NCBI GenBank assembly: GCA_963780175.1
Contig: CAWAAT010000003.1
Coordinates: 248,001-312,000 of the forward strand
Direction: 5' to 3'
Source: Brooklawnia sp963780175
Lineage (GTDB): Bacteria > Actinomycetota > Actinomycetes > Propionibacteriales > Propionibacteriaceae
DNA length: 64,000 bases
Within the stretch, counting starts at the first letter, position 1. The number at the start of each line of letters is the position of its first letter. Position numbers and translations under genes: made by a program. Below the pieces are notes generated by a model. The model was given only the letters and a program-made list of their open reading frames with translations. It was not told the origin of the DNA and ran no database searches. Shown one piece after another: positions 38,307 to 46,697 of the stretch.

Positions 38307-39934
38307 CACTTCTCCGCAATCATTTCGATGGCGTGCACGGGGCACTGGTCGTAACAGGTGGCGCAGCCGGTGCATTTGGCATAGTCGAAGCGGTACCGAT
38401 GGCCCTTGCCGAGCTTGATGACGGCGTCCTCCGGGCAGGCCCCCAGACAGCCGTCGCACTCGAAGCAGTTGCCGCAGCTCAGGCAACGCCGGGCCTCGAA
38501 TTCGGCCTCCTCGTCGCTCAGACCCTTGACGACCTCGTCGAAGTCACTGACCCGCTCCTCGACGGTGATTTCTGACTGGATGCTGCGCGGGTGATCACCG
38601 AAGTACCACAGGTGCAGGTCGTCGAACTCGACGATCGGGTGCTTGACCTTCGGCGCCTCCTGCCGACGGTTCAGCCAGGCGTCGATCGCCTTGGCGGCCT
38701 TCTTGCCGTGACCCACGCCGATGGTCACGGTGCGCTCGGACGGCACGGCGTCGCCACCGGCGAAGATGCCCGGAACGTCGGTCATCAGGGTGCTCGGGTC
38801 AACCTGCACCACGTCATCGATGAAGCGCAGGCCCGGGATGTTGCGCAAGAAGCCGGTGTCGGCGATCTGGCCCACGGCCATGATCACGGTGTCGGCCGGC
38901 AGCTTCTCGAACTGGCCGGTGCCGCGGGGCTTGCCCCACTCGTCCAGCTCCATGATCTCGACCTCGATGTCCTCGGACACCTCGCTGATGGTGCGCAGCC
39001 AGTGGACCTTGACACCTTCTTGTTCGGCGTCGGCGAGTTCCTCGGCGTGCGCCGGCATCTGCTCAAGGCTTCGGCGGTAAATGATGACGGCCTCCTCGGC
39101 CCCCATCCTGATCGCCGAGCGAGCGGCGTCCATCGCGGTGTTGCCGCCACCGTAGACAGCAACCCGGCGTCCGATCTTGGGCTTCTCGCCGGACGCGACG
39201 TCGCGCAGGAAGTCGACCGCGTCCACCATCTTGCCGGCGTCCATGCTGGGGATCTCCACACGCTTGGACAGGTGGGCGCCGATGGCGACGAAGACGGCGT
39301 CGAAGCGGCCGGACCGCTGCTCCTCGAGCAGGTCCTGCACCGGGTGGTTGAGAACGATCCTGACGCCCAGATCCTCGATGCGCTTGACCTCGGCATCCAC
39401 CACGTCACGCGGCAGACGGTACTCTGGGATGCCGTAGCGCATCATGCCGCCGGGCAGCTCGCCGGAATCATGGATCTCGACATCATGACCGACGCGGGCC
39501 AGGTGGTAGGCCGCGGACAGGCCGGAGGGGCCGGCACCGATCACCAGCACGCGGTAGCCCGTGTTGTTGCGTGGTGGGCTGAACGTCCAGCCGTTCTCGA
39601 TGGCCTGGTCGCCCAGGAAACGCTCGACCGAGTGAATGGACACCGCCGAGTCGAGGTCCTTGCGGTTGCAGGAGCTCTCGCAGGGGTGGTAGCAGACTCG
39701 GCCGTGGATCGCGGGGAACGGGTTGTCGCGCACCAGTTGCCGCCAGGCGGCCTCTGTCTGGTTCTCCTTGATCAGCCGCAGCCATTCCTGAATGTTCTCC
39801 CCGGCCGGGCAAGCGTTGTTGCACGGAGGAAGCAGGTCGACATAGACCGGCATTCGGGTACGCACCGGGCCAACCCGGCCAGTGCCCACGGCCAGGTCCG
39901 GAAGCTGGGTGATGTCGGAACGTCCATCAGTCAT
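38306..39934 (-). CDS. GltD-type NAD(P)-dependent Fe-S flavoprotein, partner of PFOR
   Basis: 542 residues. N-terminal GltD Fe-S domain (LLPPCNNACPAGENIQEWLR, GRVCYHPCESSCNR), FAD site VLVIGAGPSGLSAAYHLA, NAD(P) site VAVYGGGNTAMDAARSA and C-terminal ferredoxin clusters (CLSCGNCFECDGCLGACP, CTGCATCYDQCPVHAI). It is a stand-alone glutamate synthase beta-like protein, not next to a GltB, and heads the operon with nifJ and the DHOD-like gene. I infer that it passes electrons between PFOR-reduced ferredoxin and NAD(P)H. It resembles the middle of the hydrogenase fusion at 831-4004. Start ATG 39934 chosen over an upstream in-frame extension that lacks homology. Confidence 0.87.
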   Translation of the reverse strand: MTDGRSDITQLPDLAVGTGRVGPVRTRMPVYVDLLPPCNNACPAGENIQEWLRLIKENQTEAAWRQLVRDNPFPAIHGRVCYHPCESSCNRKDLDSAVSIHSVERFLGDQAIENGWTFSPPRNNTGYRVLVIGAGPSGLSAAYHLARVGHDVEIHDSGELPGGMMRYGIPEYRLPRDVVDAEVKRIEDLGVRIVLNHPVQDLLEEQRSGRFDAVFVAIGAHLSKRVEIPSMDAGKMVDAVDFLRDVASGEKPKIGRRVAVYGGGNTAMDAARSAIRMGAEEAVIIYRRSLEQMPAHAEELADAEQEGVKVHWLRTISEVSEDIEVEIMELDEWGKPRGTGQFEKLPADTVIMAVGQIADTGFLRNIPGLRFIDDVVQVDPSTLMTDVPGIFAGGDAVPSERTVTIGVGHGKKAAKAIDAWLNRRQEAPKVKHPIVEFDDLHLWYFGDHPRSIQSEITVEERVSDFDEVVKGLSDEEAEFEARRCLSCGNCFECDGCLGACPEDAVIKLGKGHRYRFDYAKCTGCATCYDQCPVHAIEMIAEK

Positions 39935-40226
39935 GGGGAAGCCCTTTTCCTCGCTGGCCCTCGACCAGGCGCGCATCCGTCGTGGATGCAAGCCTTGGCG
40001 GAAAGCACTGTGTGACCGTGCACCTGCATTGAGGCGACTCTTAGGGCTCACTGTACTCACCGTGGACGGTGGCGCGGACCCGGGTTATGAGATGGGTCGG
40101 CAGCGTCCGGCCATCCCGATTCAGGCCGAAATCAGCCCAAATGGGGCATGTTGAGCGAGCCCGGACCCCGATTCGGGATCAAAGGCAGCGACAGTGGGAT
40201 TTGCGGGCGGCTCGGCTCAACGCGAC
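39935..40226. other. Gene-free leader of the PFOR operon
   Basis: 292 bases between the gltD-like start and the thiamine-binding protein gene. It contains a small hairpin GCATCC-GTCGT-GGATGC at 39973-39989 that would lie in the leader about 40 bases before the start codon. I could not identify a convincing promoter, nor a copy of the 30-base element shared by the hydrogenase and cyd regions. Confidence 0.4.
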
Positions 40227-40532
40227 TCAGCCGAGTTGGTCGAGGGCCGCTTCGAGACGCTCGAGCTTGCCGGTGAGCTCACCGCTGCGTCCGGGCCGGA
40301 TGTCGGCCTTCAGGACGAGCGACACCCGAGGGCCGAACGTGCCAACCACTTCGCAGGCCTGCTTGACCACCGCCAGGCACTCGTCCCACGACCCCTCGAT
40401 GGTGGTGAACATCGAATCGGTGCGGTTGGGCAGTCCAGAATCGCGGACGACCTTGACGGCGGCGGCAACGGCGTCATGCACCGAGCCGTCGTCCCCGGAA
40501 GTCGACGGGCTGACGGAGAAGGCAATGAGCAT
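40227..40532 (-). CDS. MTH1187-family thiamine-binding protein (DUF77)
   Basis: 101 residues of the YqgV/MTH1187 family: LIAFSVSPSTSGDDGSVHDA, NRTDSMFTTIEGSWDECLAV and SLVLKADIRPGR. Members form small ferredoxin-like tetramers and some bind thiamine; function in the cell is not settled. A role near PFOR, a thiamine diphosphate enzyme, is attractive but unproven. TAGGCT lies exactly six bases before ATG 40532, so the transcript is probably leaderless. Confidence 0.87.
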   Translation of the reverse strand: MLIAFSVSPSTSGDDGSVHDAVAAAVKVVRDSGLPNRTDSMFTTIEGSWDECLAVVKQACEVVGTFGPRVSLVLKADIRPGRSGELTGKLERLEAALDQLG

Positions 40533-40611
40533 GTCGCCAGCCTACGACGCTCGCCCGGGCCGGGTGCGGTAGGTTCGCCCGGACGAACGCCGATCAGACG
40601 AGGAGGGGGCG

Positions 40612-41448
40612 ATGCCGGAGGGGCACGTGATCCATCGGCTGGCCGACGCCGTCGATGCCCGCTTCGCTGGGCAGCCGGCCAGGGTGTCGAGCCCGCAGGG
40701 ACGCTTCGCGGCCGGCGCCGAACTGTTGGACGGCAGCGTGCTGCTGGGGGCCGAGGCCGTCGGCAAGCATCTGTTGATCGACTTCACAGCCGACCGCACG
40801 ATCTGGATTCACCTCGGGCTGATCGGCCGACTGCAGTTCGGCCCTGACGTCCCGCCGCCCAGCCCTGCCACCCTCCGGCTGCGGATCGCGAACGGTGTCG
40901 AAGTTGCCGACCTGCGTGGTCCCCAGTGGTGCAGGCTGATCGTCCCGGGCGAGCGGGACGCGGTGCTGGCCTCCTGTGGGCCCGATCCCCTGCGGGCCGA
41001 CGCCGACCCGGACCGGGCCTGGGGCAGGGTTTCGGCCAGCGCGCGTCCGATCGGGGTGCTTCTGATGGACCAGACGGTCTTCGCAGGGGTCGGCAACATC
41101 TTCCGCGCCGAGGTGCTCTTCCGTCACTCGATCGACCCGATGGTGCCGGCCAAGAGCCTGTCCCGACCGGTCTTCGACTCGGTCTGGGCCGACCTGGTGG
41201 GTCTCATGCATCACGCCTTCCACGTGGGACGCATCGACACCGTCACCGATGACCACTCCCCCAAGGCGATGGGACGCCCGCCCCGCGCCGACCGACACGG
41301 CGGTGAGGTCTACGTCTACCGCAGGGCGGGCCAACCGTGCCTGGTCTGCGGCACCGAGGTGCGCACCGCCGAACTGGCCGGCCGGCACCTCTTCTGGTGC
41401 CCGAGTTGCCAGCCGGAGGGGTCGGGGGGTGTGGCCCTGCACCACTGA
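40612..41448 (+). CDS. nei: Fpg/Nei-family DNA glycosylase (endonuclease VIII-like)
   Basis: 278 residues. The mature N-terminus PEGHVIHRLAD carries the catalytic Pro and Glu; PEGH rather than PELP points to the Nei side. The helix-two-turn-helix DQTVFAGVGNIFRAEVLFR and a C-terminal zinc finger (CLVCGTEV, WCPSCQ) are intact. It removes oxidised pyrimidines and nicks the abasic site. GAGGAGGGGG upstream supports ATG 40612. Confidence 0.92.
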   Translation: MPEGHVIHRLADAVDARFAGQPARVSSPQGRFAAGAELLDGSVLLGAEAVGKHLLIDFTADRTIWIHLGLIGRLQFGPDVPPPSPATLRLRIANGVEVADLRGPQWCRLIVPGERDAVLASCGPDPLRADADPDRAWGRVSASARPIGVLLMDQTVFAGVGNIFRAEVLFRHSIDPMVPAKSLSRPVFDSVWADLVGLMHHAFHVGRIDTVTDDHSPKAMGRPPRADRHGGEVYVYRRAGQPCLVCGTEVRTAELAGRHLFWCPSCQPEGSGGVALHH

Positions 41449-41493
41449 CCCGGAGCGGCGGGCCGGCTTGGCAGTCTCGGTAAACTCGTTGCC

Positions 41494-41814
41494 ATGGGCA
41501 CCTTGGGTTACCGTGAAGAACAGCCCGACCGCGCCGAGATCGACGCCATGACCGGTCCGGTGGTGGTGGAATTCGGCACCAACTGGTGCGGCTTCTGCCG
41601 GGCAGGCAGCAACTACATCGAGCCGGCACTGGCCGCCCGCCCCGACGTCAAGCGCGTCCAGGTGGAGGACGGCAGCGGACGGCCCTTGGGTCGTTCGTTC
41701 CGAGTCAAGTTGTGGCCTACGCTGGTGTTCCTGCGCGACGGCGTCGAGGTGGCCCGGGTGGTGCGTCCGACCAACCAGCAGGTGCTGGACGAGGCCCTGG
41801 CTCAACTGGGCTGA
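41494..41814 (+). CDS. Thioredoxin-family protein with WCGFC active site
   Basis: 106 residues with a thioredoxin fold: VVVEFGTNWCGFCRAGSNYI, the cis-proline KLWPTLVFLRDG and VRPTNQQVLDEAL. The WCGFC centre differs from the WCGPC of housekeeping thioredoxins. No signal peptide, so it is cytoplasmic. TAAACT ends seven bases before ATG 41494 with no Shine-Dalgarno. Confidence 0.9.
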   Translation: MGTLGYREEQPDRAEIDAMTGPVVVEFGTNWCGFCRAGSNYIEPALAARPDVKRVQVEDGSGRPLGRSFRVKLWPTLVFLRDGVEVARVVRPTNQQVLDEALAQLG

Positions 41815-41837
41815 GGCGCCGAACGGGCGACCTGCGC

Positions 41838-42464
41838 TCAGTTGTGCAGGACCTTTCGGAGGCTGTCGGCGTCCAGCCACTGGCCGAACACCGGCCCACC
41901 GGGCTCGAGCAGCTTCGCCCGGTCGAGGGGTACGGCGACCGGTTCGAAACCTATGTCGTTGACCAGTCGCGACACCAGATCGGCAGCGGCCTCGTCGTCG
42001 GAGGCGACCGCCACCGCCCGCCGGTTCGGCACTTCCGGGGAACGGGCGTCGGCAACGTAGTCGTGGTAGCCCAGATGGTTGAGGCTCTTCACGATGCGCA
42101 TCCGGGGATTGCGGCTGGCCACCAGTTCGGTGGTCGAGCCCGACCAATCGACCAGCGCCGGCACCACACCGTCGACGGAGGGCCAGTGATTCATCGGGTC
42201 GAGGACGATCCGGCCGTCCAGCAGGGAGTAGTCAAGCTGACCGGAGACGCCGAACGGCAGCGCCAGCATGACGAGGTCTGCCGCCTCCACCAGTTCGGGC
42301 AGCGACAACAGTCGGGCGTCCGGCACCATCGTCTCGACGATCATCTCCACAGTCTGGGGTGCGGCGGTGTCGTGCATGATCACCTGCCAGCCCGCGTCGC
42401 TGGCCGCCTGACCAATGGTCGTGCCCAGCTTGCCCGCCCCGATGATCCCCAACACCCAAGTCAT
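41838..42464 (-). CDS. NADP oxidoreductase, coenzyme F420-dependent-like (pyrroline-5-carboxylate reductase fold)
   Basis: 208 residues with an N-terminal Rossmann motif VLGIIGAGKLGTTIGQAASD and the later conserved VKSLNHLGYHDY and ARSPEVPNRRAVAVASDDEA typical of the family that contains F420-dependent NADP reductases. Whether it uses F420 or another hydride carrier cannot be told. It is divergent from a luciferase-like flavin/F420 oxidoreductase across a 68-base gap holding a perfect palindrome. Confidence 0.8.
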   Translation of the reverse strand: MTWVLGIIGAGKLGTTIGQAASDAGWQVIMHDTAAPQTVEMIVETMVPDARLLSLPELVEAADLVMLALPFGVSGQLDYSLLDGRIVLDPMNHWPSVDGVVPALVDWSGSTTELVASRNPRMRIVKSLNHLGYHDYVADARSPEVPNRRAVAVASDDEAAADLVSRLVNDIGFEPVAVPLDRAKLLEPGGPVFGQWLDADSLRKVLHN

Positions 42465-42492
42465 GGTGGTGAAACACCGCGCAACCCCGTGA

Positions 42493-42504
42493 CATTCCGG
42501 AATG
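42493..42504. promoter_or_regulatory. 12-bp perfect palindrome between two divergent oxidoreductase genes
   Basis: CATTCCGGAATG sits in the 68-base gap between the minus-strand NADP oxidoreductase and the plus-strand LLM oxidoreductase. Its central position suggests one regulator serving both. A flanking GGTG-GTGAAA-CACC repeat lies at the minus-strand gene start. Confidence 0.45.
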
Positions 42505-42532
42505 ATCGCCGGTGGCGGGGCGTTGCCACAAC

Positions 42533-43570
42533 ATGACTGTGGATGCTGTGGAACTGGGAATCGACTCCTTCGGAGATCTCACGCGCGATCTGGCGGGCAC
42601 GACCCTGAGCCATGCCCGGGTGGTGCGCAACGTGGTGGCCGAGGGTGTGCTGGCCGAGCAGGTGGGGCTGGACTACCTCGGCCTGGGTGAACACCACAGG
42701 GACGACTTCGCGATCTCGGCCCCCGACATGGTGTTGGCGGCGATCGCAGCACGCACCGAGCGCATCAAGCTCGGCACGGCGGTCACGGTGCTGAGTTCCG
42801 ATGACCCGGTGCGGGTCTATGAGCGCTTCGCCACATTGGACGCCCTGTCGTCGGGACGCGCCGAGATCACCGTGGGACGTGGGTCGTTCGTCGAGTCGTT
42901 CCCGCTGTTCGGGTTCGATCTGGCCGACTACGAGGCGCTGTTCGAGGAGAAGCTGGCGCTGTTCGCCGAGCTGCGATCGCGCCAGCCGGTCACCTGGAAG
43001 GGCGAGCACACCCAGCCGCTGCGTGACGTGACGCTGTACCCGCCGTTGGAGCACGGCAAACTGCGTACCTGGGTGGCGGTGGGTGGCAGCCCCGAATCCG
43101 TGATCCGGGCAGCAAGGCACGGGTTGCCGCTGATGCTGGCCATCATCGGAGGGCCGCACGATCGCTTCGCCGCGTTCGCCAACCTGTATCGACGGGCCCT
43201 GGCGAAGTTCGAGCAGCCCGACCTGCCCGTCGGCTTCCACTCCTACGGTCACGTCGCCGAGACCGACGACGAGGCTCGCGAGCAGCTCTACGAGCCGTGG
43301 CTGGCGATGACCGGACGCATCGGTGCCGAACGGGGCTGGCCGCGTCCCAACCGGGAGCAGTTCGACCACGAGATCGAGCACGGTGCCATGATCGTCGGGT
43401 CTCCCCAGACCGTGGCAAGCAAACTCGCTGGTGCCATCCGCACCCTCGGTGCGTCCCGGGCGACGCTCAAGGTCAGCGCTGGGACCCTTGCCCACGAGCA
43501 CATCATGGCTTCGATCGAGCTGTACGGCACCGAGGTGGCGCCCCGGGTGCGCGAACTCCTGGCCTCCTGA
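42533..43570 (+). CDS. LLM-class flavin-dependent oxidoreductase (luciferase-like)
   Basis: 345 residues of the bacterial luciferase-like TIM-barrel family: LDYLGLGEHHRDDFAISAPD, IKLGTAVTVLSSDDPVRVYE, DALSSGRAEITVGRGSF and VAVGGSPESVIRAA. It would be an FMN- or F420-dependent mono-oxygenase or reductase; the subgroup resembles YhbW-type proteins. ATG 42533 chosen; GTG 42512 is in frame. A divergent F420/NADP oxidoreductase-like gene may share its control. Confidence 0.88.
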   Translation: MTVDAVELGIDSFGDLTRDLAGTTLSHARVVRNVVAEGVLAEQVGLDYLGLGEHHRDDFAISAPDMVLAAIAARTERIKLGTAVTVLSSDDPVRVYERFATLDALSSGRAEITVGRGSFVESFPLFGFDLADYEALFEEKLALFAELRSRQPVTWKGEHTQPLRDVTLYPPLEHGKLRTWVAVGGSPESVIRAARHGLPLMLAIIGGPHDRFAAFANLYRRALAKFEQPDLPVGFHSYGHVAETDDEAREQLYEPWLAMTGRIGAERGWPRPNREQFDHEIEHGAMIVGSPQTVASKLAGAIRTLGASRATLKVSAGTLAHEHIMASIELYGTEVAPRVRELLAS

Positions 43571-43577
43571 GTTCGAC

Positions 43578-44348
43578 TCAGGAGTACCAGTCGCCGTCCA
43601 CGCTCATCCCGCCGTCGACCATCAACGTCGCCCCGGTGATGTAGGAGGCTGCCGGTGAGGTGAGGAAGCAGATGGATTCGGCGATCTCGTGGGGTTCGGC
43701 GAACCGCCGCATCGGGACGCGAGCCTCGATGGGTGCAGGGTCGAGCTTGCCCGCCTCGATCAGCTTCTGCGTCCAGGGGCCGCGGGTGTAGCCGGGGGCG
43801 ACCGAGTTGACCCTTACCCCGTCGCGCGCCCACTCCACGGCCAGGGTGCGGGTGAGCCCGGTCAGTCCTGCCTTGACCGTGGTGTAGTTCATCCGCTGGG
43901 GCATCCCGGCGACTGCGGCGATCGACGAGATGACCACGATGGCCGCCCGCCGGCTCTCGGTGAGTAGCGGATAGGCCGCCCGGCAGCACCGCATCGTGCC
44001 GGTCAGGTGAACCTGCAGCAGGGCATCCCAGTCCTCGTCACTCATCTCGGCGCTGGGGGCCGGACGCGCGTTGCCCGCGCAGCAGACCAGGGCGTCCAGC
44101 CGCTGCTCGGTGGCCCGGATGTCGGCGAATGCGGCGTCGACGCTGGCACGGGTGGTCACATCGGTCAGCACCCCGCGGGCGGCTGCTCCGAGCCGGGTGA
44201 CCGCGGCCTCCAGGGCCGCCGGGTTGACGTCGAGCAGCACCACCCGTCCGCCACGTTCAACCCACATGGTGGCACTCGCCAGACCGATGCCGGACGCCCC
44301 GCCGCTCACCGCCATCACCGGTTGCTCAAAGCCCTCGCTGGGTTCCAT
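43578..44348 (-). CDS. SDR-family NAD(P)-dependent oxidoreductase
   Basis: 256 residues, a classical short-chain dehydrogenase: cofactor motif SGGASGIGLASA, CCAGNA, catalytic Ser in SSIAAVAG, Tyr-x-x-x-Lys as YTTVK and C-terminal ITGATLMVDGG. An Asp at the end of beta-2 (LLDVNP) suggests NAD preference. The substrate is unknown. Convergent with the LLM gene, 7 bases apart. Confidence 0.93.
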   Translation of the reverse strand: MEPSEGFEQPVMAVSGGASGIGLASATMWVERGGRVVLLDVNPAALEAAVTRLGAAARGVLTDVTTRASVDAAFADIRATEQRLDALVCCAGNARPAPSAEMSDEDWDALLQVHLTGTMRCCRAAYPLLTESRRAAIVVISSIAAVAGMPQRMNYTTVKAGLTGLTRTLAVEWARDGVRVNSVAPGYTRGPWTQKLIEAGKLDPAPIEARVPMRRFAEPHEIAESICFLTSPAASYITGATLMVDGGMSVDGDWYS

Positions 44349-44414
44349 CGTTTCGCCTCCTCATTCGTGCACGATAAGTCTGGCAGCGGCTGGGTCCCGT
44401 GAGAGATTGGGGGC

Positions 44415-45056
44415 ATGATCCGACGTGTTGCGCGGGCGCTCGCGGCGACCGGTGCGGTGCTCGCGGCGGGCTACCTGGCGGTGGGGGAGGCCAGCCACGC
44501 CTGGGCCCACGGCCGGGGTCTTGGCCGTCCGGGCGCAGTTGCGGGCCGCAGGGAGGCGATCGTCGTCCTGGGCTACCCCTCGCGCCGCGACGGCAGCCCG
44601 CACCCCCTGCAACGCTGGCGGGCCTCGATCGCGGCTCGCTCGATCAGCCCGGAGGCCGCGTCCACGATCGTGGTCTGCACGGGGGCGGGCACGGGTGATG
44701 GTCCCTCCGAGGCGGACGTGCTGGCCGGCTTGTTGCGGGCCTCGGGAGTGCCGGACGAGCTGATCGTGCTGGAGGCGAGGGCCCGTACCACCTGGCAGAA
44801 CATGCAGTTCAGTGCGCCCCTGATCGGCGGGGCCGACGTGATCAGGGTGGCGTCCAACTCGCTGCACGCCTTGCGTGCCCGACGTTTCCTGGCGCGCCAG
44901 CGCCCCGACCTGGCGCAGCGCCTGGCACCCGCACGTGACTACCGCTTCGGCGAGTACTGGTGGCTCAAGACCCCGTTGGCGATCTACGAGGCAGTGGGCA
45001 CCTGGCGCGAATGGCGCAATCCGCGGCTGCCCGATGCCTGCCCGCCACCTCGGTGA
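44415..45056 (+). CDS. YdcF/SanA-like DUF218 protein
   Basis: 213 residues with an N-terminal hydrophobic segment (about 5-25, membrane anchor or signal) and a DUF218 core: AIVVLGYPSRRDGSPHPLQR, VVCTGAGTGDGPSEADVLAG, VLEARARTTWQNMQFSAPLI and RVASNSLHALRARRFLARQR. The family is linked to envelope functions such as vancomycin tolerance but has no firm activity. It converges on cydC. Confidence 0.85.
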   Translation: MIRRVARALAATGAVLAAGYLAVGEASHAWAHGRGLGRPGAVAGRREAIVVLGYPSRRDGSPHPLQRWRASIAARSISPEAASTIVVCTGAGTGDGPSEADVLAGLLRASGVPDELIVLEARARTTWQNMQFSAPLIGGADVIRVASNSLHALRARRFLARQRPDLAQRLAPARDYRFGEYWWLKTPLAIYEAVGTWREWRNPRLPDACPPPR

Positions 45057-45083
45057 CCTGACGCGGACATTGCCTCGCCGGTC

Positions 45084-46697
45084 TCAGCGCCTCCCGGTGA
45101 CCGCCCACTCCGACAGGTCAACCACCCGGTCGCAGCGAGCCATCAGGTCCTCGTCGTGGGTGATGACCAGCAGCGCGACATCCCCGAGCGAGGCGAACAG
45201 GTCGTCCAGCAGGGCATGGGCGGTCTCCCGGTCGAGGTGCTCGGTCGGCTCGTCCAGGATCACCAGTCCGGGTCGTGCGCCCGAGACGAGCACCCGGGCA
45301 AGCGCCACCCGCTGGGCCTCGCCGCCAGACAGCGTGGCGCCTTCCTCACCGACGACGCGGGACGGGTCCAGGCCCAGCCCCGCGCGGGACATCGCCTCAG
45401 CCACGTCCGACGGGGACGCCGCCTTGTTGCCGATCATGACGTTCTCGGCCAGCGTGGTGGCGAAGATGTGGGCGTCCTGGGCCAGGTAGCCGACTCGCGC
45501 AGGCACCTCGAATTCTCCGGCCCTGGCCGGGATCAGGCCCATGATGGTCGCCGCGAGGGTGGTCTTACCCAACCCGGATGCCCCCACCAGGGCGACCGAC
45601 TCGCCGGGACCGACCCAAAGGTCAACCCCTGACAGGATCGGCTCGGCGTCCGGCCAGCCCGCCGACAGCCCGGCAAGCCGCAGCCCGACCGCACTCGACG
45701 TGCTGTCGACAACGCGGTCGCCGGCACCGACAGGTTCGGCGGTCAGGACGTCCAGGACGCGTCCCAGTGCAGTGCGTGCCCTGGTCAGGGTCTGGGCCGA
45801 CTTGGTGAAGTCCGCGAAGACCTCGTGCATGGCCATGGGTACCAGGGCCAGGATCGCGAGGTTGCGTCCCAGCAGATCGCCGGCCTCGACCGCCGGACCA
45901 CCGATCAGCAGCGCAGCCCCGACGGCCACCCCGGTGGCGAGCAACTGCGCCCCGGAGGCGACACCTCGGGTCCAGGCGCCGCGAGCCTCGGTTTGCCGGA
46001 GTGCGCGGTCGATGGCAGACAGCTTCGCGGTGGCAGCGCCTGCCTGGCCGTAGGCCACCAGGTCCGGTGCACAACGGGCCATCTCTGCCACCTGGTCGCC
46101 CAGTTCACCACGAGCCGGCACGGCTCGCTGGTCAGCCGAACGCGACCAGCGCTGGGCGAGCCACGGCACCAGGACGCCGGCCACCACTGACGTCGCCAGC
46201 AGGACGAGCGCGAAGAGTGGACTGAAGATCGTCAGAATCATGCTGGTGGCGACGATGACCACCGCAGCCGAGCAGAACGGGAGGACCACGCGCACCACCA
46301 GGTCGACGATCGCCTCGACATCCGCGGTGACTCGCACCAACAGGTCGCCGTAGCGCCTGCCCAGCAGCGTGGTGCGGCTGAGTTTGTCGTAGGTGATCAT
46401 GCGCAGCGCGCTCTGCATCCGCAGTGCCAGGTCATGCCCGACCAGGCGCTCGAGGTAGCGTCCGACGCCGCGTCCGATGCCGAAGAACCGGACGCCGACC
46501 GCCGCCGCGGTCAGGTACATCACGGGCGGGTGCTCGGCCGCCCGGCTCAGCAGCCAGGCGGAGACGCCCATCAAGGCAACCGAACACCCGGTGGCGAAGA
46601 TGCCGAGCAGCAGCGACATCAACAGCCGCCGGGGACCGTTCGCCACCATGGTGAGCAGCCGGCGAACCAGTGCCGCGACATCGCGCATCGGCGTCAT
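45084..46697 (-). CDS. cydC: Thiol reductant ABC exporter subunit CydC
   Basis: 537 residues: a six-helix membrane domain then an ABC ATPase (Walker A ALVGASGLGKTTLAATIMG, signature LSGGEAQRVALARVL, Walker B LVILDEPTEHLD). CydDC exports cysteine/glutathione-type thiols and is needed to assemble cytochrome bd. ATG 46697 overlaps the cydD stop (ATGA), so the two subunits are coupled. Last gene of the cydABDC operon. Confidence 0.94.
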   Translation of the reverse strand: MTPMRDVAALVRRLLTMVANGPRRLLMSLLLGIFATGCSVALMGVSAWLLSRAAEHPPVMYLTAAAVGVRFFGIGRGVGRYLERLVGHDLALRMQSALRMITYDKLSRTTLLGRRYGDLLVRVTADVEAIVDLVVRVVLPFCSAAVVIVATSMILTIFSPLFALVLLATSVVAGVLVPWLAQRWSRSADQRAVPARGELGDQVAEMARCAPDLVAYGQAGAATAKLSAIDRALRQTEARGAWTRGVASGAQLLATGVAVGAALLIGGPAVEAGDLLGRNLAILALVPMAMHEVFADFTKSAQTLTRARTALGRVLDVLTAEPVGAGDRVVDSTSSAVGLRLAGLSAGWPDAEPILSGVDLWVGPGESVALVGASGLGKTTLAATIMGLIPARAGEFEVPARVGYLAQDAHIFATTLAENVMIGNKAASPSDVAEAMSRAGLGLDPSRVVGEEGATLSGGEAQRVALARVLVSGARPGLVILDEPTEHLDRETAHALLDDLFASLGDVALLVITHDEDLMARCDRVVDLSEWAVTGRR

